NCBI GenBank assembly: GCA_025350625.1
Contig: JANXXL010000186.1
Span: forward strand, 1-35,767
Source: Bryobacterales bacterium
Lineage (GTDB): Bacteria; Acidobacteriota; Terriglobia; Bryobacterales; Bryobacteraceae
Direction: 5' to 3'
Length of the DNA: 35,767 nt
This document shows positions 1 through 7,337 of this stretch, piece by piece (position 1 is the first letter of the stretch; each line of letters begins with the position of its first letter). Below the pieces are notes generated by a model. The model was not told the origin of the DNA. It did no database searches and worked only from the letters and a program-made list of their open reading frames with translations. The position numbers and the translations under genes are program-made.

Positions 1-1
1 G

Positions 2-718
2 GACCGCGAGCAGACCTTCGACACCATCAAGCCGTTTCTTCTCGAAGAAACCTACGAGGTGATGGACGCGATCAACGCCCGCGACTGGGAGGGCTTGGCC
101 GACGAACTTGGCGACCTTCTGCTCCAAGCCGTGTTTTTCGCGCAGATGGCTTCTGAAGAAGGACGCTTCGATATCGCGGATTCGGTGCTCGCGATTAACA
201 GCAAGCTGGTGCGCCGTCATCCTCATGTGTTCGCCGATGGGGACGCCAAAACTGCGGATGACGTGCTGCGGCGCTGGGATGAGATCAAGGCGGAGGAACA
301 GCGGAGCAAAGCCCCGCCGCCTAAAGGGTTGTTAGCAGGTGTTCCGCGTTCCCTGCCCGCTCTGGTAGAGGCCCAAAAACTTGCCGCGAAGGCGGCGGGC
401 GCTGGTTTCGATTGGGAAAACGTGGAACAGGTATTCGACAAGCTACGGGAGGAACTCGCTGAACTCGATGCCGCGCGCGCCGCCGGAAACGCGCGTGGAA
501 TCGAAGACGAACTCGGTGACCTGCTGTTCGTGGTGGTCAACATCGCACGCTTCTTGAACGTGGACCCCGAACAGGCGCTCCGCCAGACCAACCGCAAGTT
601 CCGCCGGCGCTTTTCACAGGTGGAGGAAGGGCTGGAGGCGGCGGGAAAGACTCTGCAGCAGGCCTCGATCGACGAAATGGAAGCCTTGTGGCAGGCAGCC
701 AAGCATAGCGAACTATGA
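2..718 (+). CDS. mazG: MazG nucleoside triphosphate pyrophosphohydrolase, 5'-truncated by window edge
   Basis: Hydrolyses (d)NTPs to NMP and pyrophosphate in the cytoplasm, cleaning the nucleotide pool. The frame is open from base 2 and reads DREQTFDTIKPFLLEETYEV before the first internal ATG at 59, which is the conserved N-terminal MazG segment. The true start is therefore upstream of the window, and the ATG at 59 is only an internal Met. Two tandem MazG folds are visible in the 238 residues. The first has LLEETYEV followed by DELGDLLLQAVFFAQ and LVRRHPHVF. The second has DKLREELAELDAA followed by DELGDLLFVVVNIARFLNVD, giving the paired EExxE/ExxD metal-binding pattern twice. The linker contains LPALVEAQKLAAKAAGAGFDW, typical of the two-domain enzyme. 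The stop overlaps the next start (ATGA at 715-718), so it heads the operon seen here. Confidence 0.95.
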   Translation, partial: DREQTFDTIKPFLLEETYEVMDAINARDWEGLADELGDLLLQAVFFAQMASEEGRFDIADSVLAINSKLVRRHPHVFADGDAKTADDVLRRWDEIKAEEQRSKAPPPKGLLAGVPRSLPALVEAQKLAAKAAGAGFDWENVEQVFDKLREELAELDAARAAGNARGIEDELGDLLFVVVNIARFLNVDPEQALRQTNRKFRRRFSQVEEGLEAAGKTLQQASIDEMEALWQAAKHSEL

Positions 719-1428
719 TCACAGTCCGCGCGCTTACCGGCCGCCATGAGTTCGCCGACATCGTCAATCTGCAGCGAATGATCTGGGGGTGGGAGGACCT
801 GGACATCCTGCCGGTCCGCTTCTTCGTGGTCGCCATCGATATCGGCGGACAGGTGTGGGGCGCGTTCGATGAGCGTTTCATGTGCGGTTTTTGCGTGGCC
901 ATTCCTGCGGTCACCACGGCTGCAACCACCCCGTCACCGTTTTTGCATAGCCACATGCTCGGCGTTTTGCCGGAGTACCGGGATACGGGAGCCGGCCGCA
1001 TGCTCAAGCTGGCCCAGCGGGACGACGCCATCGCGCGCGGCTTCGACCTGATCGAATGGACCTTCGATCCACTCGAACTCAAAAACGCTTATTTCAATAT
1101 CGAGAAACTGGGAGCCATCATCCGGCGCTATCTTCCCAATCATTACGGAATCACTTCCAGCCGGCTGCAGGGAGGTCTTCCCACGGACCGCTGCGTCGCA
1201 GAATGGCATTTGAAGCGCCCGCGCCAGGAGTTCACCACGCTTGCGCGCATCCCCGTGCCGACGGATGTAGAACGGCTCCGGCGCACAGACCCTGCAGAAG
1301 CAGTCGAGATTCAGCAGCGGACCATGCGCCTCTTTCAACAGAACATCGAGAGCGGCCTCGCCGTAACCGGCTTCGAGCGTTCTCCGAAGGTCGGCACCTA
1401 CCTGTTTTCATCATGGCCTTCCGACTAG
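715..1428 (+). CDS. GNAT acyltransferase, COG3375 type (possible amino-acid N-succinyl/N-acetyltransferase)
   Basis: A 237-residue acyl-CoA-dependent N-acyltransferase. Recognisable segments are the central beta-strand SHMLGVLPEYRDTGAGRML, an acyl-CoA pyrophosphate-binding signature (R/Q-x-x-G-x-G/A variant), and TFDPLELKNAYFNIEKLG, which is characteristic of the COG3375 subgroup rather than of ribosomal-protein acetyltransferases. It starts with ATG overlapping the mazG stop by four bases and runs 16 bases into the following racemase gene, so the three genes are very probably co-translated. In Geobacillus, a relative of this GNAT sits beside N-succinylamino-acid racemase and succinylates D-amino acids; a similar role here is inferred from adjacency, not visible in the sequence. 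Acetyl- versus succinyl-CoA specificity cannot be told. Confidence 0.85.
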   Translation: MITVRALTGRHEFADIVNLQRMIWGWEDLDILPVRFFVVAIDIGGQVWGAFDERFMCGFCVAIPAVTTAATTPSPFLHSHMLGVLPEYRDTGAGRMLKLAQRDDAIARGFDLIEWTFDPLELKNAYFNIEKLGAIIRRYLPNHYGITSSRLQGGLPTDRCVAEWHLKRPRQEFTTLARIPVPTDVERLRRTDPAEAVEIQQRTMRLFQQNIESGLAVTGFERSPKVGTYLFSSWPSD

Positions 1429-2528
1429 AGCGCATCGTACTCCGCCAGATCCGCATGCCGCTGGTGCATTTTTTTGAAACCAGCTTCAGCCGCACGTACG
1501 AGCGTGCCATCGTTCTGGTAGAAGTCATTTCCGAAGGCCTTTCCGGTTGGGGCGAAGTCACCGCCGGCGAGCATCCTTTCTATAACGAAGAGTGGACCGC
1601 TTCCATCTGGCCGCTGCTGCGCGATTACGTCGCGCCCCGGATCTTGCATCACGATTTCGACGGTGCAGGGGACGTGTACGGCCGCACCGCGCACATCCGC
1701 GGCCACTTCATGGCGCGGGGCGGGCTGGAGGCGGCGGTGTGGGATCTGGAATCCCGCCGCGCCGGTGTTCCCCTGGCCCGGCACATCGGCGGAGGCGCGC
1801 GCGCGCAAGTCCCCTGCGGCGTATCAATCGGGATTCAGGATTCCGCCGCCCAGCTTATCGAAAAGATCCAGACAGAACTGCACGCGGGCTATCAGCGCAT
1901 CAAAATCAAGATCAAGCCTGGCTGGGATATCGACATCGTGCGCCAAGTGCGCCATAAATTCCCGAACATCCTGCTGATGGCCGATGCGAATTCAGCCTAC
2001 ACCCTGGCCGACGCCGCGCACCTCAAGCAGCTCGACGAATTCAATCTGATGATGATTGAGCAGCCGCTCGCCCATGACGATATTCTCGATCATGCCATTT
2101 TGCAAGCTAAGATCGAGACACCCATCTGCCTCGATGAGTGTATCCGCACCCCGCATCACGCCGAGCAGGCCATTGCACTGCACGCCTGCCGCATTCTGAA
2201 CATCAAGCTGGGGCGCCTGGGCGGTTTTCACGCCGCTAAGCGAGTGCACGATTTCGCGCAGGCCCACGGCATTCCGGTGTGGTGCGGAGGCATGCTCGAA
2301 TCTGGCATCGGCCGCGCTCATAATATTGCGCTCTCGACTCTTCCCGGCTTTACGCTGCCGGGCGATGTTTCAGCCAGCAAGCGCTATTGGAAGCGGGACA
2401 TTATTGCTCCCGGCGTGGAAGTCTCACCACAAGGCGTCATTGACGTTCCGACCGCGCCTGGATTTGGCTACGAGCTGGATCTGGATTATCTGAAGAGCAT
2501 CACCGAGCGCGAGGATGTGCTCCCTTGA
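1413..2528 (+). CDS. menC: o-succinylbenzoate synthase / N-acylamino-acid racemase (enolase superfamily)
   Basis: A 371-residue muconate-lactonizing-subgroup enolase superfamily enzyme. Catalytic and metal ligands are all present: the KxK motif around Lys164/Lys166 in RIKIKIKPGWD, Mg2+ ligands Asp191 (MADANSAY), Glu216 (IEQPLAHDD) and Asp241 (CLDECI), and the second acid/base Lys265 (LNIKLGRLGG). The start at 1413 gives MAFRLERIVLRQIRMPL, the family's normal beginning. The frame is open upstream to 1056, but that part is the out-of-frame shadow of the GNAT gene. Family members make o-succinylbenzoate for menaquinone, racemise N-acyl/N-succinyl amino acids, or do both. Next to a COG3375 GNAT and with no other men gene in view, the racemase role is at least as likely. 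It overlaps the transporter start (TTGA at 2525-2528). Confidence 0.92.
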   Translation: MAFRLERIVLRQIRMPLVHFFETSFSRTYERAIVLVEVISEGLSGWGEVTAGEHPFYNEEWTASIWPLLRDYVAPRILHHDFDGAGDVYGRTAHIRGHFMARGGLEAAVWDLESRRAGVPLARHIGGGARAQVPCGVSIGIQDSAAQLIEKIQTELHAGYQRIKIKIKPGWDIDIVRQVRHKFPNILLMADANSAYTLADAAHLKQLDEFNLMMIEQPLAHDDILDHAILQAKIETPICLDECIRTPHHAEQAIALHACRILNIKLGRLGGFHAAKRVHDFAQAHGIPVWCGGMLESGIGRAHNIALSTLPGFTLPGDVSASKRYWKRDIIAPGVEVSPQGVIDVPTAPGFGYELDLDYLKSITEREDVLP

Positions 2529-3835
2529 AATCCGGCGGCTTCCTGTCGCTGCTGCGCTCCAACCGGAACTATCGCTATACGTGGATAGGCCAAGTGGTCA
2601 GCGAAGCCGGCGACAACTTCAACAACGTCGCGGTCTTCAGCCTTGCACTCGCCAATACCGGGTCGGGGTTGGTAGTTGCGGCGATACTGCTCTCGCGCGC
2701 CATCTCCATGCTGCCGGCCGGCCCTATCGCGGGCGTTTTACTCGACCGCATGGACCGCCGCCGCATCATGATCCTGAGCGATCTGGTGCGTGCCGCCGTC
2801 GCCCTCGCCTTCATATTTGCGATCCCTCGCGGACACACCGGGCTGCTCTGCATCTTGAGCGGCTTATTGATGTTCGCCTCGCCTTTCTTCACCAGCGGCC
2901 GGGCGGCGATTTTGCCCACCATCGCTACGCGCGAAGAACTGCACACTGCCAACTCCCTCACGCAACTAACCCAGTGGACCGCCCTCGCAGTAGGATCATT
3001 TTTCGGCGGCGTAGCGGTTCTTGGCGGTTATCATCTGGCTTTCGCGTTCAATGCCTTCTCGTTTTTGTTTTCCGCGGGCTGCATCTGGCAGCTTCGTGTT
3101 GCAGGAGGGTTCCTCCCAAAACGCGCCGCCTCCGCCCCCGAAGCGCTTACCGAGGATCGCATCGTGCGCCCTTGGCATGAATATGTCGAAGGACTGCGCT
3201 ACCTGCGTGCAACCCCTCTGATCTTCGGCATCGGTCTGGTCAGTGTCGGCTGGGCGACTGGCGGAGGCGCCGCCCAGATTCTGCTCAGCCTCTTTGGCGA
3301 TGTTGTTTTTCGGCGCGGATCGATTGGGATCGGCGCGGTGTGGGGATCGGCCGGCGTTGGCCTCATCGTCGGCGCGATCATCGCACACCGCTTATTCCCA
3401 CGGCTCAGCTACCCGGCCTATAAAGTCACAATCTCCATTTGCTATGTCGTTCACGGCATTTTCTTTTTACTTTTCGCCCTGTCGCCTTCTTTTGCCGCCG
3501 CCATTTTTTGTGTAGGCATGTCGCGCGCCGCCGTCGGCGTGAGCTCGGTTTGCAATTCGTCGCAATTGCTGCGCCACGTCGCGCCGGAGTTTCGCGGACG
3601 GGTCTTCTCAACCGTCGAAAGCTGGACCTGGATCATGATGATGGTTTCGATGAGCGTGGCGGGATGGGCTTCGGATCATACCAGTCCACGGGTGATCGGC
3701 GTGGTGGCGGCGCTTTTCAGTATGTCGACTGCGTTTTGGTGGGGATGGGCGAACTTCGCAGGAAAATTGCCGGAACCGGCTCTCGAGGGGATTGCCCCCG
3801 ACGAGATTGAAGTACACGGCGATCCAGCCGCCTAA
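2525..3835 (+). CDS. MFS transporter, EntS/MFS_3-like exporter
   Basis: A 436-residue polytopic inner-membrane protein with about twelve hydrophobic segments split into two halves by a charged loop near residues 195-215. The MFS signature between TM2 and TM3 is visible as GVLLDRMDRRRIMILSD, the G-x-x-x-D-R-x-x-R-R pattern, and the first segment reads NYRYTWIGQVVSEAGDNFNN, as in the EntS/MFS_3 group of exporters. The start is TTG at 2525, overlapping the menC-like stop (TTGA), so it belongs to the same transcript; no other start fits the conserved N-terminus. The substrate is unknown. Being coupled to an acyltransferase and an acylamino-acid racemase hints at export of an amino-acid derivative, but that is context only. 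Confidence 0.88.
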   Translation: MKSGGFLSLLRSNRNYRYTWIGQVVSEAGDNFNNVAVFSLALANTGSGLVVAAILLSRAISMLPAGPIAGVLLDRMDRRRIMILSDLVRAAVALAFIFAIPRGHTGLLCILSGLLMFASPFFTSGRAAILPTIATREELHTANSLTQLTQWTALAVGSFFGGVAVLGGYHLAFAFNAFSFLFSAGCIWQLRVAGGFLPKRAASAPEALTEDRIVRPWHEYVEGLRYLRATPLIFGIGLVSVGWATGGGAAQILLSLFGDVVFRRGSIGIGAVWGSAGVGLIVGAIIAHRLFPRLSYPAYKVTISICYVVHGIFFLLFALSPSFAAAIFCVGMSRAAVGVSSVCNSSQLLRHVAPEFRGRVFSTVESWTWIMMMVSMSVAGWASDHTSPRVIGVVAALFSMSTAFWWGWANFAGKLPEPALEGIAPDEIEVHGDPAA

Positions 3836-3865
3836 GCCACCGCCAGTTCCCTCGATAATGAAGAA

Positions 3866-4585
3866 ATGGCTCCTCTCGACGGACGCGTAATCCTGGTCAC
3901 CGGCAGCGCCAAACGCATCGGACGTGGCATTGCGTTGCGGCTAGCGCAAGCAGGGGCGCGAGTCGCCATCCACTACGGCGGTTCCGCGGAAGCCGCTCGC
4001 ACCACTGCGGCCGAGTGTGGGAACGCACCGGTTTTTCAAGCGAACCTGGAACAAGTTTCCGAAATCGCGCGCCTCTTTGCGCAAGTAGAACAGCACTTTG
4101 GACGCATCGATGGCCTGGTCAATAACGCCGCGCGTTTCTCACGCATCGATCCGCTGAAAATCACCGAGGCCGATTGGGATTCAATCCACGATGTCAACCT
4201 GAAAGCCACTTTCTTCTGTTGCCAGCAAGCCGCGCGCAGGATGATCGCGGGCGACGGCGGGCGAATTGTAAATCTCAGCTCGCTTGGAGGTCTGCGCCCT
4301 TGGGCGCACCACGCGCATTACTGTGCCTCTAAAGCGGGGGTCATCATGCTGACGCGCGCCCTCGCCAAAGCCTTCGCGCCCAAGGTGACCGTGAACTCGG
4401 TGGCGCCGGGCGTGATTCCATTCGGAGATCCTGATGAGCGAATCGAACGCTTGATCTGCGCAACACCCGCGCAGCGAGCAGGTACGGCCGAGGAAATCGC
4501 GGACGCCGTGATTTATTTCCTGACAGCGACCAACTTTGTCACCGGCCAAGTGCTGGCGGTCGACGGAGGCCTAAGTCAGCGTTGA
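3866..4585 (+). CDS. Short-chain dehydrogenase/reductase (FabG- or pteridine-reductase-like)
   Basis: A 239-residue classical SDR, cytoplasmic and NAD(P)H dependent. The cofactor loop TGSAKRIGRG (residues 12-21) has the arginine-containing form typical of NADPH-preferring and pteridine-reductase-like members. LVNNAA (85-90) and the catalytic tetrad Asn111, Ser139, Tyr152 and Lys156 (YCASK) are intact, and the C-terminus ends VTGQVLAVDGGLSQR as usual. It follows the transporter after 30 bases and probably belongs to the same transcript. Its end overlaps the convergent Hsp70 gene by 10 bases. The substrate cannot be predicted: 3-oxoacyl-ACP and pterins are both possible. Confidence 0.92.
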   Translation: MAPLDGRVILVTGSAKRIGRGIALRLAQAGARVAIHYGGSAEAARTTAAECGNAPVFQANLEQVSEIARLFAQVEQHFGRIDGLVNNAARFSRIDPLKITEADWDSIHDVNLKATFFCCQQAARRMIAGDGGRIVNLSSLGGLRPWAHHAHYCASKAGVIMLTRALAKAFAPKVTVNSVAPGVIPFGDPDERIERLICATPAQRAGTAEEIADAVIYFLTATNFVTGQVLAVDGGLSQR

Positions 4586-6252
4586 TCGCCGCGCCGCGGG
4601 CGTACATTGAATTCCAGCTTCCAGCGCCGTCCGTCGCCCGCCACAAACCAAAGTTCGAGCATGCCGGTTTCAGTTACCCGGCTTTCCAGCTTCACCGCAA
4701 CCATCTCGCCGGGATTGCCGGGGAGCGAAACCTCGACTGGCGTTAGCTCCTCCATGTCAGGGGCAATCTCTTCGAGCATTTCTCCTGGCGCGTCCTGCTT
4801 CCGGTCTGTCGATGAAAACAGGCGGAAACGCGCGCGTTCGCCGATGCGCAGCGCGAACTGGCGGTCCTTGATCTGATGGCCTCCGCCCTCTTCCATGCCG
4901 AAGGGAACCACGGTGAGCGCCTTCAGCGGGGGCTTCATTCCAGGCACGGCGGGCATGGCAGTTTCGATACCGATGTAATAGCTGCGTGGCACTCCGCCGC
5001 GGACTCGCACGCCCTTGCCCTGCCTCGCGAGCCCATAGTATGCCGCGCCGCGCGCCACCGCGTGCATCAGATCGTTGGAGGAAAGCGGTGTCACCGGCTG
5101 CGGCAGCCACTGGTTCAGCACTTCAAGAATACGGTCCCGCACCAGCTTCGCCCGCAGCACGCCGCCGTTAAACAGCACATGGGTCGGGCGCGCCCCCTGG
5201 CGATGGAGAAAATGCGCAAGGTGCCTGGTGATGGCGGCGGCGGCGGCATAAGGCAAACCAAATTCGGAAAGCGACGCATGCCGCCCCTCAGGCGCGGCAT
5301 CCATCGGCACAATCGGCAGGAATCCGTCGAGCAGAATTCGATGCAGGTCGTCCCGCTTCAGTTTGGTCTTAACAGTCCCGCCCACCACGCCTGTTCCCCG
5401 CCCCAGAATAGTGATTGCATGGTCGGACTTGGAATTCTGGTCCAGCAGTTCTTCCTTCGCGGCACGGCATTGCTGCCAGAGTCCATGAAACTGGATCGCG
5501 TCTAATTTCTTAGGCAGCGTTTGCGCGACAGTATGGGCCAGCGCGGCGTCAATGTTATCTCCTCCTAATAGGATGTGATCGCCCACTGCGATTCGTTCGA
5601 GCGTAATCTCGCCGGCCTGCTCCTTTACTGCGATCAGCGTGAAATCGGTGGTGCCGCCGCCAATATCGATCACCAGAACCAGATCGCCGACGCCCACTTG
5701 CTCGCGCCAGTTGGGATTACGGTCGATCCACGCATAAAAGGCGGCTTGCGGTTCTTCCAGTAGAACCACGTTGCTGTACTCGGCTTGCTCCGCGGCCTTA
5801 AAGGTCAACTCGCGCGCTACCTCATCGAAGGATGCTGGAACCGTCACCAGCACCTGGTGGCTATCGAACGGCTCCGCCGGATAGGTATCGTTCCAACTTT
5901 TCCGCAGATGGGCTAAATACAGACGCGAAGCCTCGACCGGCGAAATTTTATCCACGCCCTGCGGTGCATTCGGCGGCAGAAGGGGCGCTTCTCGATCGAC
6001 ACCGCCGTGCGAAAGCCACGACTTCGCAGAAGCCACCAGGCGTCCGGCGTTTTCAAGCCCTAACTTCTGCGCGAGTATTCCCAGGATGGGCCCGGCCGGG
6101 TCCAGGAACACAAAAGAAGGCAGCAGCGGCTCTGCGCGAACTTCGCCCGGATGGATCAACTGTGGAATAGTGAATGGTTCCACAGATTCCGCCCGCGCGA
6201 AAGCCAAGGCGCAGTTGGTAGTTCCTAAATCAATACCGATAACCGGCTTCAC
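4576..6252 (-). CDS. Hsp70-family chaperone-like ATPase, short form
   Basis: A 558-residue DnaK relative, shorter than the usual roughly 640 because the C-terminal lid is reduced. The actin-like ATPase core is intact: phosphate-1 loop GIDLGTTNCALAF near residue 6, VLVTVPASFDEVAR, LLEEPQAAFYAWI, phosphate-2 loop VIDIGGGTTDFTLI, and LGGDNID. The adenosine loop is FNGGVLRAK in place of the DnaK GGSTR-type sequence, which marks the divergent Hsp70 group rather than housekeeping DnaK. The start is GTG at 6252, overlapping the stop of the Cys-cluster gene (GTGA at 6249-6252). No DnaJ or GrpE gene is adjacent. Its client is unknown; the coupled YkgJ protein is a candidate partner. Confidence 0.9.
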   Translation of the reverse strand: MKPVIGIDLGTTNCALAFARAESVEPFTIPQLIHPGEVRAEPLLPSFVFLDPAGPILGILAQKLGLENAGRLVASAKSWLSHGGVDREAPLLPPNAPQGVDKISPVEASRLYLAHLRKSWNDTYPAEPFDSHQVLVTVPASFDEVARELTFKAAEQAEYSNVVLLEEPQAAFYAWIDRNPNWREQVGVGDLVLVIDIGGGTTDFTLIAVKEQAGEITLERIAVGDHILLGGDNIDAALAHTVAQTLPKKLDAIQFHGLWQQCRAAKEELLDQNSKSDHAITILGRGTGVVGGTVKTKLKRDDLHRILLDGFLPIVPMDAAPEGRHASLSEFGLPYAAAAAITRHLAHFLHRQGARPTHVLFNGGVLRAKLVRDRILEVLNQWLPQPVTPLSSNDLMHAVARGAAYYGLARQGKGVRVRGGVPRSYYIGIETAMPAVPGMKPPLKALTVVPFGMEEGGGHQIKDRQFALRIGERARFRLFSSTDRKQDAPGEMLEEIAPDMEELTPVEVSLPGNPGEMVAVKLESRVTETGMLELWFVAGDGRRWKLEFNVRPRRGDQR

Positions 6253-6659
6253 TTATACATCTCTGGGTAGGCGCGGCGCTGCTCTTCGGCGGTTTCCATC
6301 GCGGTGCCGATCTGAATGAGCGGGCCTTTGCCGATTCCGGGACAATAATGCGCGGTGCGATTCCAAGTCTCTTTGCGTTCGACAATCTCAGGCCAAAAGG
6401 GAAAGGTGCGGCATTGCGTCGGCTTGGCGGGATGGATGCCGCAGCCGTGCCCTTCGAGAAACGAACACTGCTTGTTGCGGGGCTTACGGAAACGCATCTC
6501 ATGGCGCGTGCGATACACGTACTTTGCTTCGAACGCGGCGGCGGTCATACCTACGAATGCAGCCGCGCGCTTCAGGTCAGCTTCGGTGAGGTAAACATTT
6601 CCCTTCTGGTCGCAGCACTGCGTGCAGCCCGTCTGACAGGTGAAGCGAATCGCGTTCAT
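6249..6659 (-). CDS. YkgJ-family cysteine-cluster protein (putative Zn/Fe-chelating domain)
   Basis: A 136-residue small cytoplasmic protein with the spaced cysteines of the YkgJ/CxxCxxCC family (UPF0153): CQTGCTQCC near the N-terminus, then CSFLEGHGCGIHPAKPTQC and HYCPGIG. This pattern is thought to chelate zinc or an iron-sulfur centre; the biochemical role is not established. The start was set at ATG 6659 (MNAIRFTC) rather than the TTG one codon earlier at 6662. It is first in a two-gene operon, its TGA sharing bases with the GTG of the Hsp70 gene, so the two proteins are made in linked amounts. The gene is divergent from the methyltransferase across only 63 bases. Confidence 0.88.
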   Translation of the reverse strand: MNAIRFTCQTGCTQCCDQKGNVYLTEADLKRAAAFVGMTAAAFEAKYVYRTRHEMRFRKPRNKQCSFLEGHGCGIHPAKPTQCRTFPFWPEIVERKETWNRTAHYCPGIGKGPLIQIGTAMETAEEQRRAYPEMYK

Positions 6660-6722
6660 CAACCATCATGATAATTGGGTTCCCGCGCGCCACGCTAATT
6701 TAGTCGTATCGTTGATTTGTCC

Positions 6723-7337
6723 ATGTCCAGCCTTATTGAGCAATTCGGTGAAATCGATATTTACCTCTTTGACCAGCTTCTCCGGGGCCGCATCGCACCG
6801 GGGATGCAGGTGCTCGATGCCGGCTGCGGATCGGGGCGCAACCTCATTTATCTTTTCCGCGAAGGATATGAGGTGTTCGGAGCAGACTGCGACCCGCGGG
6901 CCGTCGCGGCTGTAAAACGCCTGGCCGCGGCACGGGCGCCTGCGCTCGCAGAGGGCAATTTTCGGGTGGAACCGGTCGAAGCGATGTCCTTTCCCGATTC
7001 CCTCGCCGACGTAGTTATCAGCAGCGCGGTGCTCCACTTCGCCCGCGGGGACGATCACTTCGGAGCCATGCTGCGTGGAACCTGGAGAGTTCTGAAACCC
7101 GGTGGCCTGTTCTTCTGCCGGCTGGCGTCGTCGATTGGAATTGAACACCAGGTTAAACCCGTGCAGGGACGCAGATTCCTCTTGCCAGATGGTTCGGAGC
7201 GCTATCTGGCCGACGAGGCCCTTCTCGTCGAACTCACCAGGGAACTGGGCGGGCAGTTGCTTGATCCGCTGAAGACCACCGTTGTTCAGAATCTACGCTC
7301 GATGACCACCTGGGTGGTCCGCAAAGACGCCGCCTAG
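6723..7337 (+). CDS. Class I SAM-dependent methyltransferase
   Basis: A 204-residue Rossmann-fold methyltransferase (Methyltransf_11/25 type). Motif I is VLDAGCGSGRN (30-40), the acidic ribose-binding residue lies in EVFGADCDPRAV, motif IV is ADVVISSAVLHFA, and motif VI is WRVLKPGGLFFC. The preferred start is ATG 6723 (MSSLIEQFGEIDIYLFDQLL); a TTG two codons upstream at 6717 keeps the frame open but has no better ribosome site. The substrate is unknown. The gene ends convergently with the downstream hydrolase, the two stops overlapping at 7334-7337. Confidence 0.88.
   Translation: MSSLIEQFGEIDIYLFDQLLRGRIAPGMQVLDAGCGSGRNLIYLFREGYEVFGADCDPRAVAAVKRLAAARAPALAEGNFRVEPVEAMSFPDSLADVVISSAVLHFARGDDHFGAMLRGTWRVLKPGGLFFCRLASSIGIEHQVKPVQGRRFLLPDGSERYLADEALLVELTRELGGQLLDPLKTTVVQNLRSMTTWVVRKDAA

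Noticed and set aside
1056..1412. N-terminal extension of the MenC-like protein
   Set aside because: This part is an Arg/His/Pro-rich out-of-frame reading of the GNAT gene; the family's normal start is at 1413.
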